In this document: in pieces, positions 41,799 to 49,116 of the stretch | Layout: each line of letters starts with the position of its first letter | Numbering within the stretch: position 1 is the stretch's first letter | Source: an uncultured Prevotellaceae bacterium | Lineage (GTDB): Bacteria; Bacteroidota; Bacteroidia; Bacteroidales; Bacteroidaceae | Reading direction: 5' to 3' | Assembly: GCA_902778255.1 (NCBI GenBank) | Contig: CACYXD010000016.1 | Location: forward strand, 5,144 to 69,143 | DNA length: 64,000 nucleotides | Position numbers and translations under genes: made by a program | The notes under the pieces: generated by a model | What the model was told of the DNA's origin: nothing | The model's database searches: none | The model's input: only the letters and a program-made list of their open reading frames with translations

Positions 41799-42398
41799 CT
41801 ACAGTTGCCCTGCTTCCACCATCAGCACCACGCGCTCTGTAAGCTTGTCGGTGCCATCAGGGTCGTAGCCCTTTTTCAGTGAAGCACCAAACATCCAAGC
41901 AAAGGCCTGCCACATACCAGAGCGCACAGGCCCAATGAAAGCCTGCATCGCCTCGTAGGCCGTAGAGTGACATTCGCGATCCACGAGTTTGATGAGCAGT
42001 TTTCCCTGTGAAAAAGTCAGTTTCTTCATCTGTGGCTTATACTCTTTCACCACAGCCTGCTCTACCCGCTTCAGATGTTCCTTTCGCTCTTCAGGGGGCA
42101 ACGTCTCAGTAAACTCTGCCGTCTCAATGATGATCTGTCTGGCCTGCTTGGCAATGGGCAGCACCTTCTTCACATTCTTCACCAGCCGGGTGTAGGCCTG
42201 CTGCTGGCGCTTGCTCTTGAATGTCAGTTCAGGATACACATAGACATTCGACAGCTCCATATACTGTATGGAGTCACCATCGACCAACGTCTTACCCACC
42301 TTAACAGTAGGCTCGAATGTTGGGTCGCCCAAATCCTCCTGAGCCGAGGCCGTCAGCCCCGCCAAGATGCCCGCAAACAGTATCATCATGTGTTTCAT
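41799..42398 (-). CDS. DUF4294 domain secreted protein
   Basis: A 199-aa protein with a signal peptide (MMILFAGILAGLTASA, then Gln). The mature part is a single DUF4294 domain, mostly helical and basic (for example QQQAYTRLVKNVKKVLPIAKQARQI), a conserved Bacteroidota family of unknown function. The promoter (minus TAATTTTG at 42404-42411) is 5 nt from the ATG, and the signal peptide confirms that start. It is divergent from the helix-hairpin-helix gene. Confidence 0.85.
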   Translation of the reverse strand: MKHMMILFAGILAGLTASAQEDLGDPTFEPTVKVGKTLVDGDSIQYMELSNVYVYPELTFKSKRQQQAYTRLVKNVKKVLPIAKQARQIIIETAEFTETLPPEERKEHLKRVEQAVVKEYKPQMKKLTFSQGKLLIKLVDRECHSTAYEAMQAFIGPVRSGMWQAFAWMFGASLKKGYDPDGTDKLTERVVLMVEAGQL

Positions 42399-42403
42399 GC
42401 CTG

Positions 42404-42411
42404 CAAAATTA
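42404..42411 (-). promoter_or_regulatory. Promoter -7 element 5 nt from the DUF4294 ATG
   Basis: Minus-strand TAATTTTG, then CAGGC, then ATG (42398). Probable leaderless mRNA. Confidence 0.65.
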
Positions 42412-42484
42412 CAATATAATTATGAACCAAAGGTCGTGAACACCGTTAAAAGATAATAATCGTGAACAATTAAGAATTATTATA

Positions 42485-42492
42485 TACCTTTG
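42485..42492 (+). promoter_or_regulatory. Promoter -7 element 5 nt from the HhH barrel gene ATG
   Basis: TACCTTTG, then CATCT, then ATG at 42498. Probable leaderless mRNA. Confidence 0.75.
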
Positions 42493-42497
42493 CATCT

Positions 42498-44492
42498 ATG
42501 AAACATTGGCTTGCTCTGCTACTTCTCTTAATAGCTCATACGTCTGTAGCCCAACAGCAACAGACGTGGGAACAGGTGTGGCAGGAGGTGATGATGCCTG
42601 AAGATGTGGAAGAGGAGGGCTGGGCGGCATACTATGACCAGTTGCAGCAACTGGCCGACCATCCGATAGACCTGAACCATACCACCCGTGAAGACTTGGA
42701 GCAACTGCCCTTTCTGTCAGAACAACAGGTGATGGACATCATAGAGTATCTGGACAGATACGGCCCGATGCGGTCGATGAACGAGTTGAAGATGATCCGC
42801 TCGCTCGACTACCAGCAGATTGCCCTGTTGCCTTTCTTCGTCTATGTAGGCGAGGTAGCCAGAGAAGAGCCACGTTTCCCCTCCCTACAAAACATCACGA
42901 GATACGGCAAGCATACCGTTACAGCTACTGGACGTGTGCCTTTCTATGAGCGCAAGGGTGACCAGAACGGCTATCTGGGTTATCGCTACCGCCATTCCCT
43001 GAGATATGAGTTCTCCTATGGCAACTACGTCAAGGCAGGCCTTATTGGCGCACAGGATGCAGGTGAGCCGTTCTTTGCCAACCAGAACAGCTGGGGCTAC
43101 GACACCTATTCTTATTATATACAGGTGAAGAAACTGGGTATTCTTGAGAATGCCGTCATCGGCAAATACAAGGTGGCTGCAGGCATGGGACTGGTGCTCA
43201 ACACGAGTTTTCAACTGGGAAAGCTGGCAACCCTACAAAACATGGGGCGACAGACAAACACGCTGCGAGCGCATAGCTCACGTTCTGAGGCCGACTACTT
43301 CCAAGGTGCTGCAGCCACCATCAAGTTGTCAAAGCCACTCAGCGTGACCGCCTTTGCCTCCTATCGGCCTATTGATGCCACGCTTAACAGCGACGGCACG
43401 GCAGCCACCCTCATCACCAGCGGCTATCACCGCACACCCACAGAGATACGAAAGAAGTACAACACCCACCTATCAGCCTATGGTGGCAGTATAGGCTATC
43501 GGCAGAACGGACTCCATCTGGGCGCAAATGCTGTCTACACCCACATGGACCGCACGCTACAACCAAATACGAAAACGCTCTATCGTCGTTATTATCCTCA
43601 GGGCGACCGATTCTTCAACGCCAGTCTCGACTATGGTTATACCCATTACCGCTTTGCCATCAGCGGCGAGACGGCGATGAACAAAGAGGGCGCTGTGGCA
43701 ACCCTCAACACCATCAGTTTTCAGCCATCAGGAGACCTAAGCCTTGTGGCTATCCAGCGTTTCTACAGTTACAAGTATTCGGGTCTTTATGCCCACGGCT
43801 TTGGCAACAGTTCAAGGACACAAAATGAAAGCGGCCTCTATCTCGGCTTTACCTGGCAGCCCCTCGCCCATCTGCACCTGCAGGGCTATGCCGACTATGC
43901 CTATTCTGCCTGGCCACGCTATCAGGCTGCACAGGCCTCACATTCGTGGGATATGTTGCTGCAAGGAGATTATCGCCTAAGCAGATGGAACCTAACGCTT
44001 CGTCATCGCACACGCTTGCAACAGAAAGACAACGCCAGTAAAACGACGTTGATTCCCAGTAATGAGCATCGCACAAGGCTTGTAGCGGCCTATTCGTCTG
44101 ACGCAGGGTGGACCGGCAAGACACAGGCCGACTATGCCTATTCCGCCTATAAGACCACCTCGCAGGGCTGGATAGTTAGTGAGCAGGTGGGCTATCAGCA
44201 GAAAACGTGGCAAGCAAACCTGACCTTAGGCTATTTCCATACCGACGACTATGCCAGTCGTATCTACCTTTACGAACGCCAGCTACAGCATGAGTTTTCT
44301 TTTCCTTCCTATTATGGCAACGGTCTGCGCTTGGCACTCTTCGCACAACTAAGCCTCAACGACAACCTGCGACTATCCACCCGACTGGGCTACACCAACT
44401 ATTTTGACCGCACGTCCATCGGCACTGGTCTGCAAGAAATAGCACAGTCGCACGTCACCGATCTGGACTTGCAACTCCGCTGGAGGTTTTAA
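42498..44492 (+). CDS. Helix-hairpin-helix outer-membrane barrel protein
   Basis: A 664-aa protein with a signal peptide (WLALLLLLIAHTSVA, then Gln). An N-terminal ComEA-like helix-hairpin-helix region (about 45-115, IDLNHTTREDLEQLPFLSEQ and MNELKMIRSLD) is followed by a long beta-barrel region of alternating aromatic strands ending in LDLQLRWRF, typical of an outer-membrane C-terminal strand. HhH domains usually bind DNA; at the cell surface that could mean DNA uptake, but this is inference. It is a single gene. Confidence 0.83.
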   Translation: MKHWLALLLLLIAHTSVAQQQQTWEQVWQEVMMPEDVEEEGWAAYYDQLQQLADHPIDLNHTTREDLEQLPFLSEQQVMDIIEYLDRYGPMRSMNELKMIRSLDYQQIALLPFFVYVGEVAREEPRFPSLQNITRYGKHTVTATGRVPFYERKGDQNGYLGYRYRHSLRYEFSYGNYVKAGLIGAQDAGEPFFANQNSWGYDTYSYYIQVKKLGILENAVIGKYKVAAGMGLVLNTSFQLGKLATLQNMGRQTNTLRAHSSRSEADYFQGAAATIKLSKPLSVTAFASYRPIDATLNSDGTAATLITSGYHRTPTEIRKKYNTHLSAYGGSIGYRQNGLHLGANAVYTHMDRTLQPNTKTLYRRYYPQGDRFFNASLDYGYTHYRFAISGETAMNKEGAVATLNTISFQPSGDLSLVAIQRFYSYKYSGLYAHGFGNSSRTQNESGLYLGFTWQPLAHLHLQGYADYAYSAWPRYQAAQASHSWDMLLQGDYRLSRWNLTLRHRTRLQQKDNASKTTLIPSNEHRTRLVAAYSSDAGWTGKTQADYAYSAYKTTSQGWIVSEQVGYQQKTWQANLTLGYFHTDDYASRIYLYERQLQHEFSFPSYYGNGLRLALFAQLSLNDNLRLSTRLGYTNYFDRTSIGTGLQEIAQSHVTDLDLQLRWRF

Positions 44493-44516
44493 TTTTGACT
44501 ATCCTTCCATCGTTTT

Positions 44517-44648
44517 TTCTCTTTTGGCCTGTTTCGTCTTGCGTTTCAGCCTGTTTTGCTTTGCGTTTTGGCTTAAAACGCATTGCGTTTCAGCCTATTT
44601 CACATTGCATTTCAGGCTGTTTCACATGGTGTTTTAGCCTGTTTCGTA
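44517..44648. repeat. Six degenerate 22-bp tandem repeats
   Basis: Units start at 44517, 44539, 44561, 44583, 44605 and 44627; the core is TTGCGTTTCAGCCTGTTTC with 60-90% agreement. The third unit has been altered into a near-palindrome. They follow the HhH barrel gene stop and contain no convincing reading frame. Confidence 0.85.
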
Positions 44649-44737
44649 AATTCTTTATTTTCCCAGAGGGCTTAGTCTTTACTTTTTCCTTACTATTTCC
44701 ATAAAAAAGGTCTTAACGCAAAGACGTAAATTAAAAG

Positions 44738-44765
44738 CCCCAACCTTCTTGGCTGGGGTTTTTGT
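44738..44765. terminator. Intrinsic terminator
   Basis: CCCCA/TGGGG stem with two further inner pairs and a TTCTT loop, followed by five T. It ends the HhH barrel transcript. Confidence 0.8.
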
Positions 44766-44793
44766 TTATTGTAACATTAATTCCATTTTTTGC

Positions 44794-44871
44794 TTACTTT
44801 ATCACGACCTTCTTGCCGTTCACAATGTAAAGGCCTCCTCTGGCTCCCTGGGCGCCCAGCATCAAGCAATA
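44794..44871 (-). pseudogene. Remnant of a secreted-protein C-terminal tail
   Basis: Read on the minus strand, the bases before a TAA stop at 44794-44796 encode MLGAQGARGGLYIVNGKKVVIK, the same tail that ends the first two genes of this window. The frame continues upstream only as low-complexity Phe/Lys/Asn codons and has no start before the next promoter. It looks like the last piece of a deleted gene. Confidence 0.75.
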
Positions 44872-44914
44872 AACAAAAAAAAGGTTTTTGTTTTGTATTG
44901 TTCTCGCTTATTTG

Positions 44915-44922
44915 TACCTTTG
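44915..44922 (+). promoter_or_regulatory. Promoter -7 element of the PurH-type gene
   Basis: TACCTTTG, 30 nt before the ATG at 44953. This excludes the longer in-frame upstream extension. Confidence 0.75.
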
Positions 44923-44952
44923 CAGTCGGAAATAATAATTCTTCTCAAAAAC

Positions 44953-46143
44953 ATGAAAGAACTAGCCCTGAAGTACGGATGTAATCCGAACCAGAAACCT
45001 TCCCGCATTTTTATGAACGATGGCAGCGAACTGCCTATCGAAGTTGTTAACGGCCGCCCTGGCTACATCAACCTGCTGGACGCATTGAACTCCTGGCAGT
45101 TGGTGAAAGAGTTGAAACAGGCCACAGGTCTGCCCTCTGCAGCCTCTTTCAAGCACGTATCACCTGCCGGTGCTGCTGTAGGTCTGCCCCTGAGCGACAC
45201 GTTGAAGCACATCTATTTCGTTGATGACATTCCAGGCTTGGACGAGAGTCCCATTGCCTGCGCATACGCCCGTGCCCGCGGTGCCGATCGTATGTCTTCT
45301 TACGGTGACTTCATCGCCCTGAGCGACACCTGCGACAAGACCACCGCCCTGATTATCAAGCGCGAGGTAAGCGATGGTGTCATTGCCCCCGACTACACGC
45401 CCGAGGCTCTGGAAATCCTGAAGGACAAGCGTAAGGGTACCTATAATGTGATAAAGATTGACCCCGCCTACAAGCCCGCTCCCGTAGAGACGAAGCAGGT
45501 ATTCGGCGTTACCTTTGAACAGGGCCGCAACGAGATTCAGTTGGACGACCCCGCATTGTTTGAAAACATCCCCACTCAGAACAAGACCTTCTCTGCTGAG
45601 GCACGTCGCGACCTGATGATTGCCCTCATCACCTTGAAATACACCCAGTCAAACTCTGTATGCTACGTGAAAGACGGACAGGCTATCGGTATCGGTGCCG
45701 GTCAGCAGAGCCGTATCCACTGCACCCGCCTGGCTGGTCAGAAGGCCGATATCTGGTGGTTGCGCCAGCACCCCAAAGTGCTCGCCCTGCCCTTCAAGGA
45801 GGGAATCCGCAGGGCCGATCGTGACAACACCATCGATGTATATATCTCTGAGGACGAGCATGACGACGTGCTGCGCGAAGGCGCTTGGCAGCAGTTCTTC
45901 TCTGAGAAGCCCGAGGTGCTCACCCTGGCTGAGAAGAAAGAATGGATTGCCAAGAACACTGAGGTAAGTCTGGGTAGCGATGCCTTCTTCCCCTTCGGCG
46001 ACAACATCGAGCGTGCCCACAAGAGTGGCGTGCAGTATATTGCTCAGGCTGGTGGCTCAGTACGCGACGACCATGTGATCATGACTTGCGACAAATACGG
46101 CATCGCCATGGCCTTCACGGGTGTACGTCTGTTCCACCATTAA
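44953..46143 (+). CDS. purH: AICAR formyltransferase without IMP cyclohydrolase domain
   Basis: A 396-aa protein (start MKELALKYGCNPNQKPSRIF). It covers only the AICAR transformylase part of PurH: ASFKHVSPAGAAVG is the substrate-binding Lys-His motif, and QSNSVCYVKDGQAIGIGAGQQSR and GSDAFFPFGDNIERA are typical of the domain. The N-terminal MGS-like cyclohydrolase domain of bifunctional PurH (about 200 aa) is absent. It catalyses formyl transfer to AICAR in purine synthesis; ring closure to IMP needs another gene. This short form is known in Bacteroidota and Firmicutes. The small basic-protein gene follows after 10 nt. Confidence 0.9.
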   Translation: MKELALKYGCNPNQKPSRIFMNDGSELPIEVVNGRPGYINLLDALNSWQLVKELKQATGLPSAASFKHVSPAGAAVGLPLSDTLKHIYFVDDIPGLDESPIACAYARARGADRMSSYGDFIALSDTCDKTTALIIKREVSDGVIAPDYTPEALEILKDKRKGTYNVIKIDPAYKPAPVETKQVFGVTFEQGRNEIQLDDPALFENIPTQNKTFSAEARRDLMIALITLKYTQSNSVCYVKDGQAIGIGAGQQSRIHCTRLAGQKADIWWLRQHPKVLALPFKEGIRRADRDNTIDVYISEDEHDDVLREGAWQQFFSEKPEVLTLAEKKEWIAKNTEVSLGSDAFFPFGDNIERAHKSGVQYIAQAGGSVRDDHVIMTCDKYGIAMAFTGVRLFHH

Positions 46144-46153
46144 TCCTATTATT

Positions 46154-46351
46154 ATGGTAGGCGAAGACGATTTTCAGAGTATTCTGGAGAATGGCATTTC
46201 CTTTGGCAAAGGTGGCGACCGCAAAGACCCTAACGAGGGAAAGGTGAAGACCAAAGCCAAGAAAAAGAAGTATATCACGGGGGCTCACGGCAGCGGTTCT
46301 GCCAGGCAAAAAGCAAAGTATCGCGAGCAACGAGCCAACCGTAAACATTGA
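46154..46351 (+). CDS. Small basic protein of unknown function
   Basis: A 65-aa frame starting MVGEDDFQSILENGISFGKG, 10 nt after the PurH-type stop and ending before the operon's hairpin. The second half is Lys/Arg-rich (KTKAKKKKYITGAHGSG, ARQKAKYREQRANRKH), suggesting RNA or ribosome contact. I recognise no family. Its position between gene and terminator supports a real gene, but length and composition leave doubt. Confidence 0.55.
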   Translation: MVGEDDFQSILENGISFGKGGDRKDPNEGKVKTKAKKKKYITGAHGSGSARQKAKYREQRANRKH

Positions 46352-46387
46352 CTTTTGTCGTCCATGCGACATATAGAATAATTTATG

Positions 46388-46421
46388 AAACATCCGATGC
46401 AGTCAATGCACCGGATGTTTT
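46388..46421 (+). terminator. Terminator after the PurH-type operon
   Basis: A 9-bp stem (46388-46396 with 46412-46420) followed by T4. It immediately precedes the promoter of the xylan operon. Confidence 0.75.
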
Positions 46422-46422
46422 G

Positions 46423-46430
46423 TATTTTTG
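46423..46430 (+). promoter_or_regulatory. Promoter -7 element of the xylan operon
   Basis: TATTTTTG, 32 nt before the ATG at 46463 and directly after the upstream terminator. A TTG about 20 bp upstream is not obvious. Confidence 0.6.
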
Positions 46431-46462
46431 CACAGTAAAACCATAAAACTATAAGCGTTAAC

Positions 46463-49093
46463 ATGAAAACTAAAGTGATGATGGCTGCTTTGTGCGTCTT
46501 TGTAATTCAAAACGTCAACGCACAACCGCGATATCCGTGGCAGGATACGAAATTGCCGAGGACTCAGCGCGTAGAGAGCCTGTTGGGTATGCTAACCCCC
46601 GAGGAGAAAGTAGGACTTATGATGAACAAGAGCATCTCGATTGAGCGACTGGGAATCCCGTCGTACAATTGGTGGAGCGAGGCCTGTCATGGTGTACGTC
46701 AGGGTGACTATACCGTCTATCCCCAGCCTATCGGTATGGCAGCTGCCTTCAATGCCAAACTGGTGTATGACGTCTTCTCACAGGTTAGTGACGAGGCACG
46801 CGCCAACTGGAACCGCTCTGACCACAGCGTGAAGCATGTGGGCATGGGCGAGACTTACTATCCTGGTAATCCCGAACTGACTTTCTGGTGCCCCAACGTA
46901 AACATCTTCCGTGATCCCCGCTGGGGACGCGGACAGGAGACCTGCGGCGAAGACCCCTATATGAATGCCGTGCTGGGCGTACAGACCGTACTGGGTATGC
47001 AGGGAACCGAAATGGCAAATGGCAAATTGTCAGATAGCAAATATTTCAAGACCCATGCCTGTGCTAAGCACTATGCTGTGCATAGCGGACCAGAGCCTCT
47101 GCGCCACTCTATGAACGTAGAGCCCACTAACCGCGACCTCTGGGAAACCTATCTGCCTGCCTTCAAGGCATTGGTGAAGAAAGGAAACGTGAGAGAGGTG
47201 ATGTGTGCTTACCAGCGCTTCGAAGGCAAACCCTGTTGCTCTAGCGATCGTCTGCTTATCGATATCCTGCGCAACAAATGGGGGTACGACGGACTGGTGG
47301 TGACCGACTGTGACGCTATCAACAACTTCTTCAACCGCGGTCAGCACGAGACCCACAAGGATCCGCTGTCAGCTACAGTGGATGCCGTGCTCAACGGTAC
47401 TGACCTGGAGTGCGGAAAGGTGATGATGAACCTCACCGATGGCCTGCAGAAGGGCCTCATCAAGGAGAGCGACCTCGACAATCACCTGCGAAAGACACTG
47501 ATGGGACGCTTCGAACTGGGTATGTTCGACCCTGCAGAGATGCTGCCCTGGGCAAATATTCCTGCTTCAACCATCAGCTGTGAGAAGCACGATGAACTGG
47601 CTACCCAGGCTGCACGCGAGTCTATGGTGCTGCTCCACAACAGCGGCATACTGCCCCTCTCAAAAAGCATCAAGACTCTGGCCGTGCTTGGTCCTAATGC
47701 CGATGATATAGAACTGCTGAACGGCAACTATGGCGGCACGCCTACCAAAAACCACCAGCACTCGCTGCTCGAGGGTATCAAAAACGCCCTGCCCAACACG
47801 AAGATCATCTACAACAAGGCTTGTGAGCTGAATGATGAATATACCACCATACACCATTTGCAGGAGTTCAACGACGGTAAGGGTGTGAAGGTGGAGTTCT
47901 GGAACGACCGCAATGCCGCATTTGACAGTGCCCCTGTCAAAACAGACTTCTATAAGGAGCTGAATTTCTCTACCTTTGGTGCCTGGGGCTTTGCCGAGGG
48001 GATCACCAACGACAACCTGGCCGTACGCATCAGTGGCACCTACAAGGCTACTTTCACTGGCGAGATGAAATACACCCTCACTACTGACAATGGCTATGTA
48101 ATGAAGGTGAATGGTCAGGTAATTGAAGAGAACAAGGGCGGTGGTCGCCGTGGCTTTGGTTTCGGTCGTCGCAATGTGCAGTATAAGTCGTTCGAGGTAG
48201 AGGAAGGACAGACCTACGACGTGATGATAGAATATCGTCGCGGCACAGGCAACTTCGCTATGTTGCGTGGTGATATCTGCGAACGTAAACTGGCCGATTT
48301 CACCGACTTGGCGAAAGAGGTGAGCGTGGCAGATGCCATCATCATCATTGGTGGAATCTCTGCCCGTATGGAGGGGGAAGGTGGCGATAAGCAGGATATC
48401 GAGCTGCCAAGGGTGCAGCAGATGCTGGTACGCGCTATGCATAAGACCGGCAAGCCCGTCATCTTCGTCAATTGCTCTGGTTCTGCCATCGCCTTTGGTA
48501 GCGTAGAAGGCAAATACGATGCGCTGTTGCAGGCTTGGTATCCTGGTCAGGGTGGTGCAAAGGCGTTGGCAGAGGTGCTCCTAGGCGACTATAACCCAGG
48601 CGGCAAACTGCCTGTGACGTTCTATCGTTCAACACAGGACCTGCCTGATTTCATGGACTACTCGATGAAGAACCGCACTTATCGCTACTTCACTGGCGTA
48701 CCACAGTATGCCTTTGGCTATGGCCTGAGCTACACCACTTTTGCTGTTGGTAAGGGTAAGCTTAGTGCCAAGAACATGAAGAAGAACGGCAAGGTGACCA
48801 TCACCGTGCCTGTAACCAACACTGGCAAGCGTAATGGAACAGAGACCGTACAGGTTTATGTGAAGCGTCTGGATGATCCTGGTGCACCCATCAAGGCGTT
48901 GAAGGGTTTCCAGAAGCTGAGTCTAAAGCCTGGCGAGACCAAGAAGGCAACGATTACCCTGGATGGCGAGGCCTTCGAATACTACGATGAGATGATTGAC
49001 GAACTGGCCGTAAAGCCTGGTCGTTATCAGATTCTCTATGGCACGTCATCACTCGACAAAGACCTACATTCGATCGATTTTACAGTTAAATAA
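46463..49093 (+). CDS. GH3 beta-xylosidase/glucosidase with PA14 insert
   Basis: An 876-aa secreted glycosidase (signal peptide ending NVNA, then Gln). The GH3 barrel (about 30-350) has the nucleophile Asp D282 in GLVVTDCDAINNFF; the DCDAI form is common in xylosidases. The alpha/beta domain (from about 390) is interrupted by a PA14-like domain (about 470-605, with YTLTTDNGYVMKVNGQVIEE), and a fibronectin III-like domain ends the protein. It is the first of three genes acting on xylan, with gaps of 23 and 24 nt. Xylo-oligosaccharides are the likely substrate because of the neighbours. Confidence 0.93.
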   Translation: MKTKVMMAALCVFVIQNVNAQPRYPWQDTKLPRTQRVESLLGMLTPEEKVGLMMNKSISIERLGIPSYNWWSEACHGVRQGDYTVYPQPIGMAAAFNAKLVYDVFSQVSDEARANWNRSDHSVKHVGMGETYYPGNPELTFWCPNVNIFRDPRWGRGQETCGEDPYMNAVLGVQTVLGMQGTEMANGKLSDSKYFKTHACAKHYAVHSGPEPLRHSMNVEPTNRDLWETYLPAFKALVKKGNVREVMCAYQRFEGKPCCSSDRLLIDILRNKWGYDGLVVTDCDAINNFFNRGQHETHKDPLSATVDAVLNGTDLECGKVMMNLTDGLQKGLIKESDLDNHLRKTLMGRFELGMFDPAEMLPWANIPASTISCEKHDELATQAARESMVLLHNSGILPLSKSIKTLAVLGPNADDIELLNGNYGGTPTKNHQHSLLEGIKNALPNTKIIYNKACELNDEYTTIHHLQEFNDGKGVKVEFWNDRNAAFDSAPVKTDFYKELNFSTFGAWGFAEGITNDNLAVRISGTYKATFTGEMKYTLTTDNGYVMKVNGQVIEENKGGGRRGFGFGRRNVQYKSFEVEEGQTYDVMIEYRRGTGNFAMLRGDICERKLADFTDLAKEVSVADAIIIIGGISARMEGEGGDKQDIELPRVQQMLVRAMHKTGKPVIFVNCSGSAIAFGSVEGKYDALLQAWYPGQGGAKALAEVLLGDYNPGGKLPVTFYRSTQDLPDFMDYSMKNRTYRYFTGVPQYAFGYGLSYTTFAVGKGKLSAKNMKKNGKVTITVPVTNTGKRNGTETVQVYVKRLDDPGAPIKALKGFQKLSLKPGETKKATITLDGEAFEYYDEMIDELAVKPGRYQILYGTSSLDKDLHSIDFTVK

Positions 49094-49116
49094 AAAACCT
49101 ACAAACTAAAAACGAT

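Noticed and set aside
44517-44648. CRISPR array
   Set aside because: The 22-bp units are directly adjacent with no unique spacers, and no cas genes are in the window.
44749-44952. Longer N-terminus for the PurH-type protein
   Set aside because: It would start inside the upstream terminator and run through the tail remnant and the promoter at 44915.
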